Shown in pieces: positions 47,131-53,523 of a stretch of 53,523 nt of DNA. The notes under the pieces are model-generated. The model was not told the origin of the DNA. It made no database searches and was given only the letters and a program-made list of their open reading frames with translations. The stretch is from Clostridiales bacterium. Lineage in GTDB: Bacteria > Bacillota > Clostridia > SK-Y3. Each line of letters begins with the position of its first letter. Positions within the stretch are counted from its first letter, which is position 1. The translations under genes were made by a program, and so were the position numbers. The DNA lies in NCBI GenBank assembly GCA_030156665.1, contig JASGMB010000025.1:1-53523 (forward strand). The letters run 5' to 3'.

Positions 47131-48336
47131 ATGGAAGTGACTTTTGAGATGATTAAAGCAGCCCAGCAAAGATTGGCAAATAGGATAAATAGGACGTATC
47201 TTGTACCAAGCCAAACATTTAGTAATATAAGTGGAAGCGATGTTTATATTAAACCGGAACATTTACAAAAAACGGGTTCATTTAAAATTCGGGGTGCCTA
47301 TAATAAAATCGCAAATCTTACTGAACAGCAGAAAAATTGTGGTGTAATTGCAGCTTCGGCAGGGAACCATGCTCAGGGAGTGGCCTTAGCTGCAAGTGAA
47401 GTGGGTGTTTGTTCAACGGTAGTTATGCCTGAAACCACGCCATTGGCTAAGATTACTGCAACAAAAAGCTACGGCGCAAAAGTTGTTCTTTGTGGTAGTT
47501 CTTATGATGATGCTTTTGAAAAAGCAAAAAAAATACAGCAAGAAAAGGGATTAACGTTTGTCCATGCATTTAATGATCCATATATTATTGCAGGGCAAGG
47601 TACGGTAGGACTGGAAATATTACATGATATTCCCGATATCGATGCCATTATCGTACCAATAGGAGGTGGGGGAATTATTGCTGGGATTGCGATTGCAGCA
47701 AAGACACTTAACCCTAAAATAAAAGTTATCGGGGTAGAAGTGGAAAGTTTTGATTCGATGAGACGTTCAGTAGAAGCGGGAAAAATTATAATCACAGATA
47801 CAGCCAATACTATAGCTGACGGTATTGCAGTAAAAACACCCGGGGATATTACTTTTGAGATTGTTAATAAATATGTAGATGATATCAAGGTTGTTAATGA
47901 AGATGAGATTGCCCATGCAATTTTAATGTATCTAGAGCGTGCAAAATACGTTGTAGAAGGGGCAGGAGCAGCTTCTTTGGCAGCACTTATTCACTATAAA
48001 ATAAATTTAAAGGTTAAGAAGGTAGCTATAGTAGCTACCGGAGGAAATATTGATACAAACTTAATTGCCATGATTATCGATAAAGGATTGGTAAAAGGCG
48101 GAAGAAAAGTTGAGATCAAAACCATACTGCAGGATAGACCAGGGCAATTAAAGGAAATTCTTAGTATATTAGAGCAGTTAAAAGTAAATATAGTATCGGT
48201 TGTTCATAATCGTGAAAAGGAAGGTTTAGCATTGGGAGATGCAGAAGTAGACATGGTTTTAGAAACAAGAGATCGAGAGCATGCACAAAAAGTACAAGAA
48301 GTTCTAAAAGAAAAAGGATATAGAATAGTTGTATAA
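47131..48336 (+). CDS. ilvA: Threonine dehydratase (ammonia-lyase) with ACT domain
   Basis: A 401-residue PLP enzyme that converts threonine to 2-oxobutanoate. The PLP lysine is in TGSFKIRGAYNK near 48-59; SAGNHAQGVA near 76 and the phosphate-binding IVPIGGGGIIAGIA near 173-186 are present. The single ACT domain (about 325-401) and the length fit the TdcB/short IlvA type. It may serve catabolism or isoleucine synthesis; no ilv or tdc gene is near to decide. ATG 47131 lies 12 bases after GGAGG; an earlier in-frame ATG at 47107 precedes that site. Confidence 0.92.
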   Translation: MEVTFEMIKAAQQRLANRINRTYLVPSQTFSNISGSDVYIKPEHLQKTGSFKIRGAYNKIANLTEQQKNCGVIAASAGNHAQGVALAASEVGVCSTVVMPETTPLAKITATKSYGAKVVLCGSSYDDAFEKAKKIQQEKGLTFVHAFNDPYIIAGQGTVGLEILHDIPDIDAIIVPIGGGGIIAGIAIAAKTLNPKIKVIGVEVESFDSMRRSVEAGKIIITDTANTIADGIAVKTPGDITFEIVNKYVDDIKVVNEDEIAHAILMYLERAKYVVEGAGAASLAALIHYKINLKVKKVAIVATGGNIDTNLIAMIIDKGLVKGGRKVEIKTILQDRPGQLKEILSILEQLKVNIVSVVHNREKEGLALGDAEVDMVLETRDREHAQKVQEVLKEKGYRIVV

Positions 48337-48391
48337 TTTCTATGGTATATTGCATATAATGGTTAAGTATATAACGAAGGGAGAGATATAT

Positions 48392-48634
48392 ATGTGTCAT
48401 ACAGCACTTACAGACCAAGAACTATTGGGAAAATTAGATAAGTCCATTAAAGAGTGCAAATTAATTCAAATGTATTTAAAAGATGTTAGTGATGACTATG
48501 GAAAAATAAAGATTGCAAAACTTAAATTTGAATTTGCAAAGCATAAATATTTAAGCTTGTTACAAGAAGTTAAAGCAAGAGGATTGAAAGTTGAAGAAGA
48601 AGACCAGCGTCTGGCAAGATTAATATTTAATTAA
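48392..48634 (+). CDS. Small helical protein of unknown function
   Basis: 80 residues, all alpha-helical in appearance: MCHTALTDQELLGKLDKSIK, then two Lys/Glu-rich helices. ATG 48392 has AAGGGAGAGATATAT; upstream in-frame starts overlap the ilvA end and lack a site. Family not recognised. It shares a bidirectional terminator with the convergent DUF4364 gene. Confidence 0.7.
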   Translation: MCHTALTDQELLGKLDKSIKECKLIQMYLKDVSDDYGKIKIAKLKFEFAKHKYLSLLQEVKARGLKVEEEDQRLARLIFN

Positions 48635-48667
48635 AAAAGCCTGCGGATAGAAATATTCACAGGCTTT
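48632..48667. terminator. Bidirectional terminator
   Basis: AAAAAAGCCTG pairs with CAGGCTTT between two convergent genes. Confidence 0.85.
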
Positions 48668-49229
48668 CATTCTTCTCTTCATTTTTATTTTGTTGTGATG
48701 TAAGAATAGAAATGATTTTAGAATAAATTTGCTCAGAGTTTTGATTCCAATGTTCACATATATCCTTAGCTTCTACTTTAGTTCCCACACTAAGCTTTAA
48801 TTCCATTAAGGAGGTTCCGTTTTCAATAATTTTACATTCTACCATATAGCCACTCTTAGCTTGAGGTGTATAATTGCTGATAATTTCAGCAGATTGCTTA
48901 TAATGCCTTTTTTGATTTGAAATAGTTTGTAAGAGCTTTTCACGTATACTAAAAGGTATCCTGTTCTCAAAATAACTTAAAGTTTGCTGGCCTTTAGCGG
49001 TTAGTTGATAAAACTGTTTATTGTCTTTATTATATACTTTGATTTGTGCTGCATTTACAAGTTCAGAAAGATATTGCTGTAGTATAAAATAATTCATAAG
49101 AGAATCTTTCATAACGATCTCGGTTATTTGTGTATTTGTTAAAGGTAAGTTAATTTTATTCAATATAAATAATATAATTAGTTTATTTTCTGTTATATCA
49201 TGTACGTTGTTGTTTATCAAATTCATCAC
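48657..49229 (-). CDS. DUF4364 family protein
   Basis: A 190-residue protein that I assign to DUF4364, a family common in Clostridia. DITENKLIILFILNKINLPL and QITEIVMKDSLMNYFILQQY form a winged-helix-like N-terminus, and LVNAAQIKVYNKDNKQFYQL with TAKGQQTLSYFENRIP follow. A C-terminal alpha/beta part spans about 110-180. A transcriptional regulator role is plausible from the fold but not shown. It is transcribed toward the small gene at 48392. Confidence 0.8.
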   Translation of the reverse strand: MMNLINNNVHDITENKLIILFILNKINLPLTNTQITEIVMKDSLMNYFILQQYLSELVNAAQIKVYNKDNKQFYQLTAKGQQTLSYFENRIPFSIREKLLQTISNQKRHYKQSAEIISNYTPQAKSGYMVECKIIENGTSLMELKLSVGTKVEAKDICEHWNQNSEQIYSKIISILTSQQNKNEEKNESL

Positions 49230-49324
49230 CCATAGCTATTATATCATAAACAGATTGGTAATAACAGTAAAAAAGTTGGATATTCAGACAAATTTTATAA
49301 ATAAAAATGATACCTTTAAATCAT

Positions 49325-49356
49325 TTTACCCCTGAGTATAATTCAGGGGTAAAAAT
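49325..49356 (-). terminator. Terminator of the minus-strand small gene
   Basis: TTTTACCCCTGA pairs with TCAGGGGTAAAA; on the minus strand it follows the stop at 49364. Confidence 0.85.
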
Positions 49357-49363
49357 ACATTTA

Positions 49364-49612
49364 TTAGTGAGGGTTATTACGAAAGTTAGTTTTATTATGA
49401 AGACATTGACCATGTGCACCTTTTCGTGTTTCTTTGTATTTTATAGGCGTTTTAACGTCTTTTCTAAAACCAGGTCCACCGCCGCTAAGATATTGTGCTT
49501 TTTGAGACTTAGATTCTCTTGGACTTACATAAGGTCTCATTGGAAGAGTCATTTCAGTGGTAAATTCCTCCCTTGCAAAATCTTTTTTATTTCTAAAGAT
49601 ATCATCTGCCAT
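49364..49612 (-). CDS. Small basic protein of unknown function
   Basis: 82 residues from ATG (49612-49610) with GGAGTGATTTT before it: MADDIFRNKKDFAREEFTTE, a Pro/Arg-rich middle with MRPYVSPRESKSQ and LSGGGPGFRKD, and a basic tail. No membrane segment, probably poorly structured. The good ribosome binding site and following terminator argue that it is real. I do not recognise it. The overlapping + strand frame is taken as a shadow. Confidence 0.6.
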   Translation of the reverse strand: MADDIFRNKKDFAREEFTTEMTLPMRPYVSPRESKSQKAQYLSGGGPGFRKDVKTPIKYKETRKGAHGQCLHNKTNFRNNPH

Positions 49613-49975
49613 AAAATCACTCCAGATATAAATAAATTTAAATTCATAATTAGTTTTTCTCAAAATTGATATTTTAGTACTAGACATTTAAAGATTTCGT
49701 TATATATAATATAGTTAACATAAGAAATTTGATGAAGATTGCATAGTTAATGGGATAACATCAGCAGTAAAAATTTAATTGTTTTCTTATATATACAATA
49801 TACTGGGCAAAATATTATAGGATTTGTATAAAATCGACTAAAGATACAAAATGAAAGATGGTGTATTTTAAGATAGTATATACAGATCATTCATAGTATG
49901 AAAAATATAATCATTAAAAATATATAAATTATTCTAAAAAATAATAAAAATCAATTACTATCTAGGAGTGGAAAA
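49613..49975. other. AT-rich intergenic region
   Basis: About 360 bases between the divergent small gene and the deacetylase gene. Very AT-rich, no ORF, no clear repeat and no promoter that I would defend. Confidence 0.5.
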
Positions 49976-51103
49976 ATGCAATACATAAAAAGATTTAACA
50001 TATCACTATTAGTTCTACTGATATTTTTTTCTCTATCAGCATGTAAAACGATACAGCCTACACCGCCTACGGTTTCTGATAAGCCGAAAACTGAACAGTC
50101 GCGAAAAAATGACTTGCAAACAGACCATAAAACAAAAACTGCTCAAAAAGAGCAATCTGAGCAAGATAAAGAAAATAAACAACAACAATCTAAACCACCA
50201 AAAGCAATTGATTATGAAAAAGTTAAGCCAAATGAACTTGGCGAAATTATGGTAGTAATGTATCATTATTTTGGAGATAAAGAGCAAGAGTTTACCAGAA
50301 CATTTGACAACTTCCGAAAAGATTTAAAAGTTTTATACGACAAAGGTTATCGATTGATTAGTCTTGACGATTTTCTAAATAATAATATAGCTGTTCCCGC
50401 TGGTACAACGCCTATTATTTTTACTTTTGACGATGGTCCGGCCAGTCAGTTCAACCTGATAGAAAAAGATGGTAAATTAGTGGTGAATCCTGAATCGGCA
50501 GTTGGAATTATGATGGAATTTAATAAGCAGTATCCTGACTTTGGATTAGAAGGAACGTTTTATATAAATGAAGTAGCTTTTTCAGGCAGCAGAGGGACAG
50601 AAAAGGAACGATTACAATATTTACTTGAACTGGGAATGGATGTAGGCAATCATACTTTTGGACATACTAATTTGGGACAAGCTGATCCAGATACAATACA
50701 AAAAGTGATAGGAAAGCATGTAGCAAAAATGAAGGAATTTTTCCCGAATTATAAAAATAATACACTTTCCTTACCTTATGGTGCATATTCTGATACTACT
50801 TTTGATTATGTGAAGAGAGGGACTTATGAGAATATACAATATCAAAACGATTCAGTTTTGTTAGTAGGATGGAAGCCTTCTCCTGCACCGGCACATAAGA
50901 ATTTTTACCCTCTAAAGTTATTAAGGGTAAGAGCAGGTGAGGGTGTGCAGCATGATATGTATTACTATCTTGATTATTTTGATAAAAATCCTAATATGAA
51001 ATATATTAGTGATGGAGATAAAGATACCGTTTGTTTCCCTGAAGATATGAAAGGTCAATTAGACGCTGAAAAGGTTGGTAATAAAAAAGTTATCACTTAT
51101 TAA
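49976..51103 (+). CDS. Polysaccharide deacetylase lipoprotein
   Basis: A 375-residue exported protein. The lipoprotein signal ends in LSAC (Cys23), after LLVLLIFFSL. A hydrophilic Lys/Gln-rich linker spans about 25-75. The NodB-type domain (about 85-340) has IFTFDDGPA near 143 with the catalytic Asp pair and GNHTFGHTNL near 223 with the metal histidines. Members remove acetyl groups from peptidoglycan or other cell-surface glycans; the substrate is unknown. CTAGGAGTGGAAAA precedes ATG. Confidence 0.9.
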   Translation: MQYIKRFNISLLVLLIFFSLSACKTIQPTPPTVSDKPKTEQSRKNDLQTDHKTKTAQKEQSEQDKENKQQQSKPPKAIDYEKVKPNELGEIMVVMYHYFGDKEQEFTRTFDNFRKDLKVLYDKGYRLISLDDFLNNNIAVPAGTTPIIFTFDDGPASQFNLIEKDGKLVVNPESAVGIMMEFNKQYPDFGLEGTFYINEVAFSGSRGTEKERLQYLLELGMDVGNHTFGHTNLGQADPDTIQKVIGKHVAKMKEFFPNYKNNTLSLPYGAYSDTTFDYVKRGTYENIQYQNDSVLLVGWKPSPAPAHKNFYPLKLLRVRAGEGVQHDMYYYLDYFDKNPNMKYISDGDKDTVCFPEDMKGQLDAEKVGNKKVITY

Positions 51104-51114
51104 ACGATAAATAA

Positions 51115-51144
51115 TAAAAACCCGAAAGTTTTCGGGTTTTTATT
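51115..51144 (+). terminator. Terminator of the deacetylase gene
   Basis: AAAAACCCGAAA pairs with TTTCGGGTTTTT. Confidence 0.92.
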
Positions 51145-51195
51145 ATTTATCGAAAATAGAAGTTCAAATGAATATAAAATTTTTTGTATTTTTAT

Positions 51196-51423
51196 TTACA
51201 GCATAAAAGGTTTAATTTCTTCGACAAATGTATCACAATCATCAGAATGTACTTCTACTTTAATAGGTTTACTTAAATCTAAACTGAATATACCCATGAT
51301 CGATTTTGCGTCTACCACATATCTACCAGATGCAAGGTCTACATCAAAATCATATTTGCTCACTATATTGACAAAATTCTTTACATCATTGATAGAGTGA
51401 AGCATAATTTCAAAAGTTTTCAT
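51196..51423 (-). CDS. HPr-like protein with altered active-site loop
   Basis: 75 residues with the HPr fold: the SGRYVVDAKSIMGIFSLDLS segment matches the HPr region around regulatory Ser46. At the active site a normal HPr reads LHARPA; here the position reads LHSINDV. A His is present, but the Arg and Pro that assist phosphotransfer are lost. PTS phosphocarrier activity is therefore doubtful; a regulatory role through the Ser site, as for Crh, is possible. In many Clostridia an HPr gene lies between whiA and dnaE; here that place is empty. ATG 51423-51421 has AGGAGGTTTTAAAA. Confidence 0.85.
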   Translation of the reverse strand: MKTFEIMLHSINDVKNFVNIVSKYDFDVDLASGRYVVDAKSIMGIFSLDLSKPIKVEVHSDDCDTFVEEIKPFML

Positions 51424-51625
51424 TTTTAAAACCTCCTGATATAAATATTTATGGTTACTGTTATGTATTGGCAATTTTATTTTATGATACTCTTTTTAAA
51501 ATTATTAGTCAATCTATTATTGTTAATTTTACAAAACTTTAATATAATATTAAAATAATAAAAAAGCTAACATTATTCACATACTATAAAAGAAGAAATT
51601 AATATAAAAAGTGAGAGGGACAACA

Positions 51626-52930
51626 ATGAAAAAAGTTGCATTTTATACCCTTGGGTGTAAAGTCAATCAATATGAAACTGAAGCAATGACCGAACTGTTT
51701 GAAAAAGAAGGATATGAGGTAACAGACTTTGATCAGTATGCAGATGTATATGTGATTAATACATGTACCGTTACTAACTTGGGAGATAGAAAATCCAGAC
51801 AAATGATTCGAAGAGCTAAGAAACTTAATCAAGACTCTATAGTCGCCGTAGTAGGATGCTATGCTCAAACAGCAGCAGAGGAGATTAGCCAGATTGAAGG
51901 TGTTAACCTTATTATCGGAACAAAAGATAGATCTAGGATTGTTGAGTTTATCAATCAATTAGAAGAGCAGAAGCAGCAAATTAACGCAGTGGGAAATATT
52001 ATGACTGTTAGAGAATTTGAAGACATGAAGGTTACTGCATATAAAGAAAGGACCCGGGCATTTCTAAAGATTCAGGAAGGCTGCAATCAGTTTTGTTCCT
52101 ATTGTATTATACCTTATGCCCGTGGACCTGTTAGGAGTAGAAAACCGGAAGATATCGTAGAAGAAGTTAAAAGTTTAGCACAAAACGGATTCAAAGAAAT
52201 TGTTTTTGCCGGCATCCATGTGGCTTCTTATGGAAAGGACTTAGGGAATACCAATTTAATGGATATTATAAAGAGAGTACATAATATAGACGGCATAGAA
52301 AGATTACGATTAAGTTCTATAGAACCTACTACAATTGATGAAGCATTTGTAGCAGATGCTTTACAACTGCCGAAATTGTGTCCTCACTATCATATATCAC
52401 TTCAGAGCGGATGTGATGAGACATTAAAGAGAATGAATAGGAAATATACAACAGCAGAGTATAGAAAAGTAGTGAGAAGACTGAGAGAGAATTTTCCTGA
52501 TGTGGCTATTACTACAGATGTGATGGTTGGCTTTCCAGGAGAAACGCAAGAAGAATTTGAGAAATCTCGACAATTTGTTGAAGAAATTGGTTTCAGTCAG
52601 CTACATGTGTTTAAATATTCTCCTCGTAAAGGTACACCGGCAGCATCCTATTCAGATCAGATAACTCCCAAGGAAAAGGAAAGAAGAAGTAAAATTATTA
52701 TAAAATTAGCAGAAAATAGTGAAAAAAGATTTTTAGAAAAGTTTATTGGCAGAGAAATGGATGTATTATTTGAGCAACAGTTAAAAGATAAAGCTAGATA
52801 TTATGAGGGACTAACTACAAACTATATTAAAGTTATAGCTACTTCCAACCAGGATATTCACGGGCAAATACTAAAAGTTAGATTAAATAAGATTGGTAAA
52901 GGGTGTATAAATGGAGATATTATAAAATAA
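51626..52930 (+). CDS. mtaB: tRNA t6A37 methylthiotransferase MtaB
   Basis: A 434-residue radical SAM enzyme that converts t6A to ms2t6A at position 37 of ANN-reading tRNAs. The UPF0004 domain (VAFYTLGCKVNQYETEAM, NTCTVTNLGDRKSRQ) carries one iron-sulfur cluster, CNQFCSYCIIPYARGPVRSR near 150 binds the second, and a TRAM domain ends the protein. ATG 51626 has GTGAGAGGGACAACA. It usually follows rsmE in this lineage. Confidence 0.95.
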   Translation: MKKVAFYTLGCKVNQYETEAMTELFEKEGYEVTDFDQYADVYVINTCTVTNLGDRKSRQMIRRAKKLNQDSIVAVVGCYAQTAAEEISQIEGVNLIIGTKDRSRIVEFINQLEEQKQQINAVGNIMTVREFEDMKVTAYKERTRAFLKIQEGCNQFCSYCIIPYARGPVRSRKPEDIVEEVKSLAQNGFKEIVFAGIHVASYGKDLGNTNLMDIIKRVHNIDGIERLRLSSIEPTTIDEAFVADALQLPKLCPHYHISLQSGCDETLKRMNRKYTTAEYRKVVRRLRENFPDVAITTDVMVGFPGETQEEFEKSRQFVEEIGFSQLHVFKYSPRKGTPAASYSDQITPKEKERRSKIIIKLAENSEKRFLEKFIGREMDVLFEQQLKDKARYYEGLTTNYIKVIATSNQDIHGQILKVRLNKIGKGCINGDIIK

Positions 52931-52979
52931 TTATAAGGTGACATTATCACAAAATAAACATAAATGTAAAAAATAACAC

Positions 52980-53008
52980 TTTACAAATATATTAAACTTT
53001 GTTATAAT
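52980..53008 (+). promoter_or_regulatory. Promoter of tRNA-Arg
   Basis: TTTACA at 52980-52985, 17 bases, TATAAT at 53003-53008. Confidence 0.8.
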
Positions 53009-53062
53009 ATTAAAGCTATCTTAATAGCTTATTCTATTAGGATAGTTCTGAGTTTAATATAT

Positions 53063-53139
53063 GCGCCTTTAGCTCAGTTGGATAGAGTCGCTGACTTCGA
53101 ATCAGTTGGTCGGGGGTTCGAGTCCCTCAGGGCGCGCCA
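53063..53139 (+). tRNA. tRNA-Arg (anticodon TCG)
   Basis: GCGCCTT acceptor with AGGGCGC, anticodon loop CTTCGAA (TCG), T-arm GGGTTCGAGTCCC, CCA encoded. Confidence 0.94.
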
Positions 53140-53175
53140 AAACCTGCTTGAACACTAAGTTTGAGCAGGTTTTAT
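53139..53175 (+). terminator. Terminator of tRNA-Arg
   Basis: AAAACCTGCTTGA pairs with TTTGAGCAGGTTTT. Confidence 0.85.
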
Positions 53176-53523
53176 TCAAGGAGTGTACCTTGAAAACTCA
53201 GTTCATCCTGCAATATGAGCAAAATAACGTACATGTTAAAGAATTCTTCGATTTGCCACCTGTACCTATACAGGTTGGCTATCTCGGTAACAGTTAAATC
53301 AAACCTATTGGTAAGAATACATATATATTCTTCTCGTCACTCGCAGCAATGATGAGCCTAAGAGGATTGGTCATTTTAGTATTGCCGTTTTCCTGACCGG
53401 TAATTACTTTGCAGTCGCTCATGCTATTATGGTCTCCCTTAGGTAGCTTGTATTCTTCAAGTATTGTCATGGCAGCATTTTTCTTAAGTCTTGTAATGAA
53501 ATAGATGTCATTATCACACATGG
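53172..53523 (-). pseudogene. IS4-family transposase remnant
   Basis: On the minus strand, running in from beyond the window edge, the first frame reads DNDIYFITRLKKNAAMTI and ends at 53294 (NIYVFLPIGLI then stop). The +1 frame continues with NRFDLTVTEIANLYRYRWQI then EEFF, which holds Y-x2-R-x3-E of the IS4 YREK motif. After EEFF the sequence no longer fits (the Lys of YREK is absent) and the frame stops at 53172. So there is at least one frameshift and a deletion of the C-terminus. It abuts the tRNA-Arg terminator; no intact terminal repeat was seen. Confidence 0.8.

Noticed and set aside
49307-49669. A 120-codon + strand frame opposite the 82-residue minus-strand gene
   Set aside because: No ribosome binding site, crosses a strong terminator hairpin at its start, and the minus strand has proper gene signals.
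53106-53297. A 63-codon + strand frame after tRNA-Arg
   Set aside because: It begins inside the tRNA and runs antisense to the transposase remnant.

Overview
The window is about 53.5 kb of AT-rich DNA from a spore-forming, Gram-positive anaerobe of the class Clostridia, most likely Lachnospirales-like; I do not name a genus. The support is gene content and order: whiA, dnaE, pfkA, pyk; the spoIIA operon (spoIIAA-spoIIAB-sigF) followed by spoVAC-AD-AE-AEa; comEC-holA-(rpsT)-gpr-spoIIP-(small membrane gene)-lepA-hemW-hrcA-grpE-dnaK-dnaJ-prmA-rsmE; and mtaB. Nearly all genes lie on the + strand, with AGGAGG-type ribosome binding sites and frequent GTG/TTG starts.

Layout. 1-9.7 kb: end of whiA, an HD-GYP protein, an N-terminally shortened dnaE, a TRAP (mtrB) homologue, a small conserved protein, pfkA, pyk, a thioesterase and a pgsA with a doubtful C-terminus. 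9.8-13.4 kb: tRNA-Pro, a T-box leader, a small membrane ORF, valS and a stub of folC. 13.5-16.9 kb: a TPR membrane protein and a chemotaxis receptor interrupted by a -1 frameshift on the heptamer A AAA AAG. 16.9-21.7 kb: forespore control (spoIIA behind a sigma-H-like promoter) and the spoVA genes for dipicolinic acid transport. 22-24.4 kb: a ClpE-type unfoldase. 24.8-25.3 kb: five tRNAs. 25.6-34.7 kb: small proteins, an NlpC/P60 hydrolase, comEC, holA, rpsT, gpr and spoIIP. 34.8-45.2 kb: lepA, hemW, the CIRCE-controlled hrcA-grpE-dnaK-dnaJ group, prmA and rsmE. 45.4-51.5 kb: a mixed segment between rsmE and mtaB with tRNAs, a threonine dehydratase, a DUF4364 protein, a deacetylase lipoprotein, an HPr-like protein and unrecognised small genes. 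51.6-53.5 kb: mtaB, tRNA-Arg and a broken IS4-family transposase at the edge.

Two themes stand out. First, several normally intact housekeeping genes look damaged: dnaE lacks its first PHP motif, folC is reduced to about 30 recognisable codons, pgsA seems to leave its frame near the end, the receptor needs a -1 shift, and the transposase is a relic. These could be true decay, recoding, or assembly error; read-level checks would separate them. Second, the intergenic spaces carry at least five families of short palindromic repeats (called A to E here), often side by side. Families C and E resemble tnpB-less ends of IS200/IS605 elements, and family B folds on paper like a small multi-stem RNA. 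These repeats, the slippery receptor gene and the TAATG-coupled dnaE start are the most interesting features. I did not find a clearly new multi-gene defence or metabolic system.
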